Assembly (NCBI RefSeq): GCF_000685905.1
Contig: NZ_JMKZ01000002.1
Coordinates: 1-64,000 of the forward strand
DNA: 64,000 nt
Reading direction: 5' to 3'
Source of the DNA: Mycoplasmoides pirum ATCC 25960
GTDB lineage: Bacteria; Bacillota_I; Bacilli_A; Mycoplasmatales; Mycoplasmoidaceae
Part shown: positions 1 to 9,631 of the stretch, one piece after another
Position numbering within the stretch: the stretch's first letter is position 1
Layout of the letters: each line of letters begins with the position of its first letter
Notes under the pieces: generated by a model
What the model saw: only the letters and a program-made list of their open reading frames with translations
What the model was told of the DNA's origin: nothing
The model's database searches: none
Program-made: the position numbers and the translations under genes

Positions 1-795
1 ATTTTGAATTTCAATAAATTTTGCTGATATTTGATTTAAAATATCATTTTGTGTGCTTTTTATTTTGAAACCTGTAAAAGTTCTAGTACCCCAATAAGTT
101 AAATCATCATTGTTAGCACCTTTTTTAAAAATAGCAAAATCAAATGTTATTTTTCCCTTACTATCATCAATAGTTATGGGAAGATTTTGAAGTACTCAAT
201 TATTATTTTGATTATTAATGAAATCTCTTATAAATAGTTCTAATGGTTCTTTTGCATCAGATGCATAAACAGAATTACCATTCAATGAAATTTGTTCTTG
301 TATTTCATTTAATTTTTTATCCAATTTTTCGCCAATCTGTTTGTAAGTTTCACGAATACAGAAATTATAAAAATTATATTCTTCTGAAAGAGTAAAATTT
401 TGTTTAGAAACAGAATAAGCTAATGAAAGAGTTCCACTATAATCATCAACATAAGACCTTAATTTATTAACTGTAAATTCATTTTTTATAAAAAAATCAT
501 TTAAATATGAATTAATGGGTTCTACGGCATGTCTAGCATATGTTTTGCGATTATTCAAATCTATTTGTTTTTGAATTTCTTCAAATTTAGCATGCACAAA
601 ATTTCTAATATCGTCTTCTGTTGAAAATAAATTTATTGAATTATCAATATTATTATTTGTTGCTAATTGATTTTGATTTTTTAAAATAGAATTATTTTTG
701 TTTAAAAATGTTGTTGAAATCACACTTGTAATTATTAAACCTAAACCCAAACCAAATAACAAATAGTTTCTCTTTCATATTTTTTTCTTTTTCAT
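1..795 (-). CDS. Repeat-containing surface protein, C-terminus cut by window edge
   Basis: Opens at ATG 795 and stays open to base 1 with no stop, so at least 265 residues are present and the C-terminus is missing. Lys-rich start (MKKKKIWKR) followed by one hydrophobic segment at about residues 12-30 and no clear lipobox, so it is probably a membrane-anchored exported protein. The rest is a repeat of roughly 100 residues containing a KFEEIQ/KLNEIQ helix, a DFFI/DFIN block and a G-[TK]-[LI]-[ST] beta-type block; a third copy begins at the window edge (KFIEIQ). The same pattern builds the lipoprotein at 1657-2922. The block ending FTGFK resembles the lipoprotein-associated (Lipoprotein_17) repeats of mycoplasma variable surface proteins; that link is by eye only. 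Function unknown; surface role inferred. Confidence 0.75.
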
Positions 796-1395
796 TTTAT
801 ATTCTCTACTATTTTTAAAATACTCAAAAACATTGATTACAATAAAGCATATATTTAGCAAATTTACATATTTATTTACTAAATACAAATAATAAATACA
901 ACTAATAAATAATTTAATAATTATTTATATTTTGAGTCATTATATGAAAAAAAATAAAAAAAGCAAGCGCCTTTTTTATTTTTGTAACATTCTTTTTATT
1001 TAATTTAATTAATAACAAATTAAATACTTTATTAAGTTGAATTATATATAATTTAAATTTTTATTTTCATTATTTTTGATAATCTTAATTTTATTATCAT
1101 AATTTATTATTTTAATCAATAAATTAATATTCTATATATTTTTGTATGGTAGAAGTTTTTTAATTTTCAAATTTGATTTTGAATTTTTATTATATTAATA
1201 AAGGGATGCAAAAATATTTTTGATTCTTGCGACATGAAAAAAATTATATTTACTAATTAAATATATTTAAATAAATAATTTAAAAAATTATTTATATTCT
1301 TGACATCAAGAAAAAAGATATTTACTTTTTTATTTTTTAAAACTATTTTTTATATAGATTATTTCAACTTCAAAACAAATTAATTTAAAAAATCT
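796..1395. other. 600-bp intergenic region, very AT-rich
   Basis: No convincing coding frame on either strand. It holds an AT palindrome around a GC core near 947-983 and two loosely similar segments near 1223-1254 and 1293-1325 (both run ATTCTTG...GA/ACAT...AAAAAA...ATATTTACT). These may be remnants of duplicated upstream regions of surface-protein genes. The minus-strand gene 3' of this region starts at 795, so its promoter should lie here. Confidence 0.5.
947..983. terminator. Bidirectional terminator-like hairpin
   Basis: An A-run containing AAAAATAAAAAA, then GC, a 4-base loop, GC and the complementary T-run. The stem is short in GC but has an A-run on one side and a T-run on the other, so either strand would give a stem followed by U residues. 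It lies between the two repeat-protein genes and would separate the upstream lipoprotein transcript from the gene starting at 795. Confidence 0.4.
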
Positions 1396-1656
1396 TTAGG
1401 CTATTTTAAAACCTTTAAGCTGTCTAGCGTTATTTTCACTTCGATTAACTTTTATGTCTTGTTTTGTAACATTATAGAAAATTTCTATATATCCGCTACT
1501 ATCAATTGATTTAACTACCAATGATTTAATATTGAATTGATTATTATTTAAAAATTCTTTCAATTTTTTTCAATTTCTGCTGTTTTTAATGAAGGGAGAT
1601 AAGATGATTTGTTTTCTGTTGATTCATCTATTCGACTAATTCCGTCATCTATTTCT
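1396..1656 (-). pseudogene. Out-of-frame fifth repeat of the upstream lipoprotein
   Basis: Downstream of the stop of the 1657-2922 lipoprotein, the repeat continues in other frames. One frame reads NQFDKEIDDGISRIDE, matching the start of the previous unit (KNDFQTKIDNKIEE). After a second shift another frame reads LKEFLNNNQFNIKSLVV and ends ...LKGFKIA with a stop at 1396-1398. Both shifts fall in runs of exactly seven A on the coding strand (plus-strand T runs at 1669-1675 and 1564-1570). Losing one A at the first and gaining one at the second would restore a complete fifth unit. Confidence 0.7.
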
Positions 1657-2922
1657 TTATCAAATTGGTTTTTTTGAATTTGTTGATGTAAGTAAACCGC
1701 TTATTATTTTTGGATTATTTGTATTGTTTAAAATAATATTATCTTTTGCAACAACATATTCAATTGTTATTGTCCCTGCGTCATTATCGGAATTAATTAT
1801 CAAATCATAAATGTAAAAATTTTCAGTTTCAAAAAAATTACTTATTTTTCCAATAATATTTTGAATTTCTGTTGATGGTAAAGTAGATGCCTTATTAATG
1901 CTATTTTCTATTTCTTCTATTTTATTATCAATCTTAGTTTGAAAATCATTTTTTACACTTTCATTCGTCTTGAATCCAGATATTATTTTAGGATCATTTT
2001 CATTGCTGATAGTGACTCCTTCTTTTGAAGCAATATAAATGATGATTAATTCACCATTTCCATCGTTTGGCACAACTAACAAATCATCATCTGTTACATT
2101 GAATTGTTCTGTGCTAAAAAAATTATTTATTTTCTGTTTGACATTATCAAGTTCGGATGATGCCAATATTGTGGATTTATTAGAAATATTATTGCTTATT
2201 TCTTGGATTTTTCGATCTATCTCAATTTTAAATTGATTTGTCAATTCATTGATTGTTTTAAATTTAGGAATTACTCTTGAAAGATTAGATATTTCAAAAT
2301 TATTTTTTGAAACACTATATGTAATTGTAATTTCCCCTTCATTATCATTAGAAACAATTTTAAAATTTTTTACAATGAAATTTTGCTCTTCAAGAAGTTT
2401 AATTATTTGTGTTTTAACTTCGTTTTCTAATAAACTTGGTAATTTGTTTTTGCTAAAGGAATTATCAAAATTTTGAAATATGGTATTAATTTCTTTTATT
2501 AATTCTTCTTTTAAAATTGAATTTGTTTTAAGACCATCAAGTGTTTCTTCACCTTCAATATTTTTCAAGTTATCTTTTGAAATATTATATGAAATTCTTA
2601 TAGTTCCTTTATCATCATTTGGAATTAATGTCAAAGAATTATCATCTAAAGTAAAATTTTTAGATTTTAATAAATTTGTTGCTTTAGTTTTAAGCGTAGA
2701 TTGATATTCTGTTGGTAATTTTGAAAAATTTAATTTATTAATTTCGGTTTGCAATTCATTAAATATTGATTTAATATCTGTTTTTTTAATTTCTTCAATC
2801 ATTTCATTTACTGATACTGAATTATCAGAACAACTAGCTAGAATAGTTGTTGTTAATGCAGCAGTTGAAATTACACCTAATGTTAGTAATAATTTTTTTA
2901 TTAAATTTAATCTTTTTTTCAT
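1657..2922 (-). CDS. Repeat lipoprotein with four complete units
   Basis: 421 residues from ATG 2922. The N-terminus is a lipoprotein signal: Lys-rich, a hydrophobic stretch, then a lipobox TTILASC with the lipidated Cys at residue 31, so Lgt (8444-9631) would modify it. The mature part is about four copies of an 80-85 residue unit. Each has a K-x-x-E-I helix, an FF...F block, a charged [SP]NDxxG turn, an I-x-Y-x-[VA]-[SA]-K strand and a closing SGFKT. The frame closes at TGA(Trp)-TAA just after the fourth copy, while a fifth copy follows out of frame (1396-1656). It shares its repeat with the gene at 1-795. Probably an antigenically variable surface protein; no enzymatic motif seen. Confidence 0.85.
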
Positions 2923-2954
2923 TTTTTTCTCGACATTTTTTACATGGTAACTAC

Positions 2955-2960
2955 ATTATA
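2955..2960 (-). promoter_or_regulatory. -10 box of the repeat lipoprotein
   Basis: A perfect TATAAT on the minus strand, 33 bases upstream of the start codon at 2922. The -35 position holds only TTTTAT, a weak match. A run of 17 T (coding strand) lies about 39 bases further upstream. Confidence 0.55.
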
Positions 2961-2998
2961 GTTAAAACATGCGAAGTATAAAAAATTTAAAATATTCT

Positions 2999-3015
2999 AA
3001 AAAAAAAAAAAAAAA
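2999..3015. repeat. 17-base homopolymer (A on plus strand)
   Basis: An uninterrupted run of 17 A on the plus strand, poly(T) with respect to the lipoprotein transcribed from 2955. It is the longest homopolymer I noticed in the window and sits upstream of the -35 region, about 75 bases from the start codon. Homopolymers of this length change size readily in mycoplasmas and can alter promoter strength. Confidence 0.8.
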
Positions 3016-3143
3016 CGACAATTTTTTTAATAACAAAAATACATAATTTAATAAACATCATGTATTTTTTTATTATGTGTTCACTAACAACTAAATAAAC
3101 AAAATTTTATTTTGCCATAAAAATATAGTGATTAATTAAATAG

Positions 3144-3221
3144 CATTAGGAATTGGACTTGAACCAATACAAATAAAATACAAACATCAAGTTTGTGTGT
3201 CTACCATTCCACCATCCTAAT
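3144..3221 (-). tRNA. tRNA, isotype unclear (Leu-like body, UGA anticodon)
   Basis: A 7-bp acceptor stem (ATTAGGA with TCCTAAT), a D-arm GTG/CAC containing GGTAGA, and a T-arm ATTGG-TTCAAGT-CCAAT all fit a tRNA. The D-arm and the TTCAAGT T-loop look like tRNA-Leu. The anticodon stem ACAAA/TTTGT encloses CTTGATG, giving anticodon UGA (Ser), and the discriminator is G, also Ser-like. The variable region is about 11 bases without an obvious stem, short for Leu or Ser. Unlike its two neighbours it has no encoded CCA. It is either tRNA-Ser(UGA) with an odd body or a degenerate gene. Confidence 0.6.
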
Positions 3222-3224
3222 ATT

Positions 3225-3298
3225 TGGCAGGGGTGAAAGGAATCGAACCCTCATTAGTAGTTTTGGAGACTATTGTTCTACCATTGAACTACACCCCT
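3225..3298 (-). tRNA. tRNA-Trp (CCA)
   Basis: Acceptor AGGGGTG pairs with CACCCCT, discriminator G and 3' CCA are encoded. D-arm reads GTAGTTCAATGGTAGAAC, anticodon loop CTCCAAA gives CCA, and the T-loop is TTCGATT. The sequence closely follows the bacterial tRNA-Trp pattern. It decodes UGG; the UCA-anticodon tRNA-Trp needed for UGA codons is not in this window. Middle member of a three-tRNA cluster. Confidence 0.92.
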
Positions 3299-3300
3299 AA

Positions 3301-3375
3301 TGGCTTCCCTTATAGGATTCGAACCTATATTAATTGTTTAGGAAACAATTGTGTTATCCATTACACTAAAGGGAA
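3301..3375 (-). tRNA. tRNA-Arg (CCT)
   Basis: Acceptor TTCCCTT pairs with AAGGGAA, with discriminator G and encoded CCA. Anticodon stem ATTGT/ACAAT encloses TTCCTAA, giving CCT, which reads AGG. T-arm ATAGG-TTCGAAT-CCTAT. First member of the cluster, two bases from tRNA-Trp, so the three are probably one transcript. Confidence 0.92.
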
Positions 3376-3426
3376 TAATGTATATTTAATATACAAAATT
3401 ATTAGTTAAATTAAACAAATATATAT

Positions 3427-6400
3427 TTATAAAATTGAATATTTTAAATCAGAAATAAAAGTAGATAAATTCAAATGAATTGAATTTACAAATTTATTAT
3501 TTGTTTTGTCAAATATAGGATAAGGAAAAATTATTATTTTTTGAATAGCTCTTAGCTCAAACAAAAAATTTATTTTAAATGGAATAGGTATTTTTTTAAT
3601 TAATGGATTTCCAACATAAACATTTTCAAAAATTTTTAAATTAAAAGATGATTGTCTAATTCCAAAAAGTGAAATTGTATTTACAATATATTTCAGTTGT
3701 TTTTCATAAAATACATCATTAAGATTAATTAAATGGTTAATAAAATTTATTGAATCATTATCTATAGATGGATATTGATTATTTCAATTTCAACTTTTGT
3801 TAAAAATTTTTAATTTTGTTTGAGAAATTTGATTTTCATCAAGTAAATCACTATATTTAAAATCATAATTATTTAGATACAAATAAGGATCAATTACTTC
3901 TTTTTCATTATTTAAATTTAACATAAATTTATTTTTATTTTCAATTGGTTCTAAATAAATATTTGATAAAAGATTGTAATTTCTATTAACCATATCATTT
4001 ATAAAATTTTTACTAAAATTTATAAACGAATTATGGAGTTGATTACTTAATTGATATGTTGGTATTACATGATTAATATTTAATTTATTTGATTGATCAT
4101 TTATCTGAATTTGATTAGCTAAATTTTTAGAATCAATTGTTAATGTTGCACCTATAATTTGATAATTCATTTTTAAATTTTTAAAAAAATCATAATTGTA
4201 TGTTGGTAAAACATATAAATTATTTCCAGAATATTTAATTTTCAATATACCATTTATATTTATTCAAGGTTTAGTTGAATCAAATTCAAATGAACCAAAT
4301 AAAATTTCTTGAAATAATGTTTTTAATGATGCTTTTGGATTTAAATTGTTTTTTATATTAGATAACATTTGATCTACAATACCATTTTTACCATTTTCAC
4401 CATAAGCAATATTTTGTGACAATTTATTTAAATCAATTAGTCATGAAGGAACTCAAGAAAATTTTTTTGTAATATATTCTTTAATTTGATCATAACTTTT
4501 ATTTCTAATAAAATCCAATGTCTTATCATCTAAAAATTTATCTAAAGTTTCTTTCAAAGAATTAGAAGGTAAAAAATTTAAAAAAGCATTAATTAATGAA
4601 ACGGGTATTTCAAAATTATTAATTTTTAAATCAAAAGATTCATTTAAATTTTTAACTAATAAATCATTTCCATTTTCTGAATATTCAATATTAAAATTAT
4701 TTTCTTCTTCTTTATTTATTATTTTTATTTTATTTAAATTTATATTTTGCAAAAAAAATGAAATTTGATTTAATAAATTCAAAACATTTTCAAAGGTTTT
4801 TTCGTTAGGTTCTATAGAATTATTATTTAATATTAAAATTTCAAATATTTTTTCAAAATTATTAGAATTTAACAATAAATTAAAATTAAATCCTACCATT
4901 TTAAGAATATTCATTAACATAGCTTTTTTTAAAACTTTTCCATCAGAATCTATTCCATCTTCAAGCAAATTATATGTTATCTCTGAAATTCAATTTTTTG
5001 ATGATGAAATTAATTTAATAAGAAAAACGCGATATTCTTTTATAAATTCAATGCTTTTATTATTTTTTAAATCTAATTCCATATTTTCTATATTTATTAA
5101 GGTATCTATTAAATTTGTTGCATTTTCTTTTTTGCTTAAAAAATCAAACAAATATACATCTTTAGATTCAGTTAAAGAATTTAATAGATTTAACAAAGGT
5201 TTATAATTTTTTCCTGTTAATACCAAATTAGCTTGTTTTACTAGATTTGAAAGCAAATCAAAGAATTGTTTTCCTGAATTAATTTCATTAAATATTTCAC
5301 TTATATCTAATTCTTTTTCATTTAATTCTGAAAATAATTTATTAAAAAAATTAAATAAAATATATCTATGTTTATATAACAAATCATAAAAATCATTTGA
5401 ATTAATTTTCGTTTGCGAATAATTAGTTAATAAATCATAAATAAATTCTTTTATTGAAGTTTTATTACTTATTAAATTGTTAAATTCGGGATAAATTAAA
5501 CTTAAATTTTCTGAAATATTTTTAGCATTTTTTGTAATAACATCAGCTATCAAATAATTTTTAGATGAATTTTGTAAATCAATAATTGTCCTTAATAGTT
5601 TAGACATTGATTGAGAAATAGATACATAAAAATTTAATTTACCTTTTACATGTAAATTTAAATCATTTTTAACTTGATTTTTATTTATTAAATCAATATT
5701 AAATTTTTTATTTTTTCCTACAATATTATTTTTAGAAGTATATGGGTCATATGCTAATTTAGTTTTTACAAAATTAATATTTGTATAGGAAATATTTTTA
5801 TTAAAAACAAATTGTTTAAATGATGTTTCAAATTTTTCATTTTCAAATTCAAAATTCATTTGAAAATTAGGCACAAACCAATTTAAATAAATTTTATTAT
5901 GCAGATTATTTAAAATAGGAATGATTGCATTTTGTTTATCTTTATCATTATCAAAATTTAAATAATTAGAAAAATTTATTGTTACTTTTTCATTAGGATT
6001 TATCGATCTCAAATTAAATAAAAATTTATTTTCATTATCTACTAATTTTTGTTTTTCTTTAGTTTTATTTTTTAAAACAAAACTTCCAAAAATATTTACA
6101 TCCATTTTGTTTTTAGAAATATTTTTAATTGTTGGTATTTTTGCATCAACAAAAGAAAAATAATTCTTATTGTTTTCTCAAATATCATAAATATATTGTT
6201 TTATGTCATTTAATAAATACATATATCCATATTGACTAATATGTTCATTCAAAATTAAATTTAACTTAGTTCTAATTGAATTAAAACCTATAGATAAATC
6301 ATTATTTTTTATATTTTTATCCAAATCGTGAATCAATGATTTACCATTAATTACTTTTAATTTTGCAAAAGTAATATTTTTTAAAAAATCAGGGTAAAAA

Positions 6401-6564
6401 TTATTTATTTTTTTTGGTTTTTCATTTTTATTGTTGTTGTTTTCTTCAGTGATGTTTAGTTTAGCACTATTGCTAGTTAAAGTTTTAATAATTGTTATTG
6501 GCAAAACTGTCGTCAAACCAATAAGTGACAAAATTCCTATTGATCAATTTATAATTTTTTTCAT
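3427..6564 (-). CDS. Large exported protein of unknown function
   Basis: 1045 residues from ATG 6564 to TAA at 3427-3429, continuous once TGA is Trp. The N-terminus MKKIINWSIGILSLIGLTTV is a signal peptide or uncleaved anchor; there is no Cys lipobox. An Asn/Glu/Lys-rich linker follows (about residues 45-65), then a long Asn-, Lys- and Phe-rich region without further obvious membrane segments. Predicted secondary structure by eye mixes beta-type blocks (residues 150-330, 770-1045) with a helical centre (350-720). I recognise no domain. Signal plus size point to a surface or secreted protein. It is followed by the tRNA cluster and preceded by an apparently non-coding gap. Confidence 0.85.
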
Positions 6565-6603
6565 ATTTGACTCCATTTTTTTAAAATTAAAAAATGGAAA
6601 ATT

Positions 6604-6999
6604 TTATCAAAAATTAAAATAAATTATTTTTATAAAAAACAAAAGAATTTGGGAAATTATGTAAATTATGAATAAATCTAATCAAAAATTAAACAATGGT
6701 TTATTAAATAATTTAAATAAATTATTTTTATAAAAAATTTTTGGTAATTTAAATTGAAATATTAATCATTCAAAAAATGTTAATATTCTAAAAATAAAAC
6801 TTAATCAGTAAATACAAAAATATAAACTTGAAAATATTAAATATTTATAAATTTTAATTAAACGATAAAAATGTTTATTTTTAGTTGTTAACAATTTTAA
6901 ATTTATATTAAATATTGTATCTTGAAATGCTTTTTTAATATAAATTAAAAAAGCAAATAAAATATTTAATGGATTTAAAGTTAAATTAATATTTTTCAT
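6604..6999 (-). CDS. Doubtful small hydrophobic open frame
   Basis: 131 residues from ATG 6999 if TGA is Trp: highly hydrophobic and Phe/Ile/Leu-rich, with three or four possible membrane segments. Against it: no Shine-Dalgarno sequence, an amino-acid mix expected from random AT-rich DNA without TGA stops, and overlap of its 3' half with a duplicated intergenic segment (6606-6737). A TATAAT lies about 14-19 bases before the ATG, which would give an almost leaderless message. More likely non-coding than coding. Confidence 0.25.
6606..6737. repeat. Short direct repeats between genes
   Basis: Two elements occur twice in the same order: ATCAAAAATTAAA at 6606-6618 and 6681-6693, and a 23-base AT stretch beginning AAATAAATTATTTTTATA at 6617-6639 and 6715-6737. 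It looks like a local tandem duplication of non-coding DNA upstream of the gene starting at 6564. Confidence 0.6.
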
Positions 7000-7045
7000 T
7001 ATTATTTAAAAACATTATATTTAAATAATCTTATTATAACCTAAG

Positions 7046-8086
7046 TTAACCACCAAAAGAAACTAAAATAAAACAAACAATTATTCCAATTATCATTCAA
7101 GTAATTGTTAAATATCATTTTTTTTGTGTCTTAGCTTCTTGAATAACTTCAGGAAAAAACTCAACTAATGCAGTAAAAACAAATAAAACACCTACAATAA
7201 CATGAATAATTCCATTTAATCATCATAAATCAGAAACAAATGTTCCTATATTGGCCCCCAAGAATATGAAAGGAACTAAAATTAAAATCATTAATATTGA
7301 ATTCAAAATTGATTTACTTCGTTTTATTCCCATTTCTCTTTGTCTGTAATAAATAATTGCTTCTTCGGGAATCAAATGTAAGAAAAAACCAATAAAGAAT
7401 GCTAAATTAATTCCACCTTCATTAGAAACTGCGCCATGCTTTAAATTCAAATTGTAACTATTATTTATGATTGTTTCTACAATTGAATTTTGAGTAGTTG
7501 TGTAATTATTAGAAACAATTTGATTAATTATATAACCCAAAAACAATCCAGCAGCAAATCTGTGCGATAAAACCAAATATAATGCAGTCGTTTTTGATTT
7601 AGTATCATTTTTGTTTCTGTTAATTAATAAATCGTGAGCATGTGGATGATTATGAAATGCAGGATGTTCTGAATGTTTTTCAATTGGAAAATTAGAATTG
7701 TATTTTCCTAATTTTTTATTAACCAAATACTTAAATCCTAATGCACCAAATAATCCAATTATTCCACCAATAACTAAAACTAAAATTTGATAACCAAAAG
7801 ATAACCAAAAATTATTTTGATCAATATGATTAGCAGCATCAACTGCAAGTTCTTTTCCTTCACTAATTTCTCCAAATAAACCTAAAACAACAAAAAAACC
7901 AATAGTAAAAGCATATAAATATAAAGTAGATCTAATTTTTTGTTTTTTTCGTTCGAATAACGGAATAATGAAAGCAATAATAATTGGAATTAAAATAATT
8001 ATTAATGACAATATTAAGGAATTAATATTGAAATCAGCTCATTGATTTCCGGTTTTAATTGTTAAGGGCGATAATAAATTATGCAT
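7046..8086 (-). CDS. ZIP-family divalent metal transporter
   Basis: 346 residues. Start chosen at ATG 8086 (MHNLLSPLTIK), preceded by AAGGATAAC, a good ribosome site. About eight membrane helices. The long loop after helix 3 is His-rich (EKHSEHPAFHNHPHAHD), typical of ZIP proteins. Helix 4 carries HLIPEEA, the ZIP metal-site motif H-x-x-P-E-[GE], and helix 5 carries ALVEFFPE. The family moves zinc, iron or manganese into the cytosol; the exact ion cannot be read from sequence. Downstream of the small protein at 8202 and Lgt, all on one strand, though the 115-bp gap leaves room for its own promoter. Confidence 0.88.
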
Positions 8087-8201
8087 TTTGTTATCCTTAA
8101 GTTTTTATAAATAATTTTTAATGTTGTTAATTGATAAAACAAGTATAACATAAAATATCTTATTTATAATTTTTATAAATAACAAAAAAACAAAAAAACA
8201 T

Positions 8202-8441
8202 TTAAATTAGCTTTAAACCTGCTGCTATACAAATTCCAATAACTATTATCAATAAAGATCAAATTAAAATATTTATATACAAAAAATTAAATTTTTTTAA
8301 ATGTTTAAAAAACTTATTATTGTATTTTGAAACAACTTGTTTTTCTGCTAAATCAACTATTGATTTTTCTACATCAGACATCTTAGATTCATTTTCATTT
8401 TGATTAAGCAATTCATCATTATTTATTTTTTCATTATTCAT
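8202..8441 (-). CDS. Small tail-anchored membrane protein
   Basis: 79 residues from ATG 8441, beginning two bases after the lgt stop, so translation is probably coupled. The first 38 residues are acidic and Asn-rich (MNNEKINNDELLNQNENESK), then a basic stretch, then one hydrophobic segment at about residues 53-78 (INILIWSLLIVIGICIAAG). Topology would be N-in with a C-terminal anchor. No family recognised; a role with Lgt or the membrane is only suggested by position. Confidence 0.6.
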
Positions 8442-8443
8442 AA

Positions 8444-9631
8444 TTAATTTACCTGAAATGGTTTTAAAACAACATTGTCATTATAATAATATTGATCTCA
8501 AAAATTTCTTGTATAAGAATATCTTCTTTTTTTATCAAAAAAATCAAAGTAATCTTTATATTTCAATTTATTTATTATTTTTTTATTAAAAGTTTTTTTG
8601 AAAAAATTAATTAAATAAACAAATGAAGTTGCTAAATGAATTCATACTTTTGTTACCAAAAAATAAATACAACGATATTTACGTAATTTAACAAAAACTA
8701 AATAAGAACAAATAATTCCTATAAATCCAAAAGAAATAAAAACTGATGATGTAATAATTGATGTTTCAAACTTAAATGTTGAATCTCTAAAAATTTCAAT
8801 GATTAATCGAATAATTCCAGTTGATAAAAAATAAGAAAAAGCTAACGTGCCAGCTCGATAACCTTTTATATTTTCTATACCAAAAAATAAAATAATGAAA
8901 ACTATGGTATTCATAAAAGATTCAATTAAAAAAATTGGTGCCCTAAATGCGACAATATTTCCTGTTTGAATTCACATATTTTTTCAAACATCTGGCATAA
9001 AAGATTTTAAAAAACCTCATTGAGTAAATGCCGGACCTGTTGTAATAGCTTGATAAACACCTCCATTACTTGTAGCTTCTTGAACAATGCCGCCATAAAC
9101 TTCATGGTTAAAAAAATTACCTCAACGACCTATTGCTTGACCAATCAAAATAGCTGGGAGAATTGTGTCAGCAATAACTCACATACTAATTTTACGTGGA
9201 ATTATTTCTTTAATTATATTTCCATTCTTAATAATTGTATTGTTTGTATTAATAAAATATTTAGGACTTCTTAAGATACATCCAAATCAAATTAAGCCTA
9301 TTATAGAAGTTAAAATTACAGCACCTTGAATTGCGAGTCCTGCAAATCCATTTGCAAAATCAAAAAATGGAGTTTGCCCAATTTTAGAATCCCCAATAAT
9401 GAATGATCAAGATCTAGCACCTAAAATCATAGTTGGAATTGATATAAAAATAAAAATATAAAAGGGCGTGTCTTCAACTTTATAATAAAATCTTAACTTA
9501 GCTATAATAAAAAAAATTGCAAAAAGAATACCTAATGCAAAAAATATTCCATATCATTGAACTTGAAAATCACCAATCATAAATGCTGGTGCATTTGGTT
9601 TTTGACTTTGAAATGGAACAATATTAAGCAT
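8444..9631 (-). CDS. lgt: Prolipoprotein diacylglyceryl transferase
   Basis: 395 residues from ATG 9631. Transfers diacylglycerol from phosphatidylglycerol to the lipobox Cys of prolipoproteins, at the membrane. Signature GRWGNFFNHEVYG at residues 168-180, preceded by GARSW near 71-75, with seven hydrophobic segments. At the site that in many Lgt proteins is an IHG or IYG triplet it reads IQG (near residue 101). The protein is longer than the usual 270-300: a loop of about 40 residues precedes the signature and a basic cytoplasmic tail of about 65 residues ends it. It follows hprK with no gap, a common Gram-positive arrangement. Its substrates here include the lipoproteins at 1657, 13435, 33391 and 35253. 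Confidence 0.93.

Noticed and set aside
2039-2704. Three plus-strand reading frames of 65-75 codons
   Set aside because: They lie opposite the repeat lipoprotein, have no ribosome site and no protein-like pattern; they reflect its composition on the other strand.
3224-3409. Plus-strand 61-residue frame over the tRNA cluster
   Set aside because: It is the complement of tRNA-Trp and tRNA-Arg, which fold perfectly on the minus strand.
9020-9274. Plus-strand frame of 84 residues, Cys- and Asn-rich
   Set aside because: Entirely inside lgt on the opposite strand; lgt is a firm assignment there.
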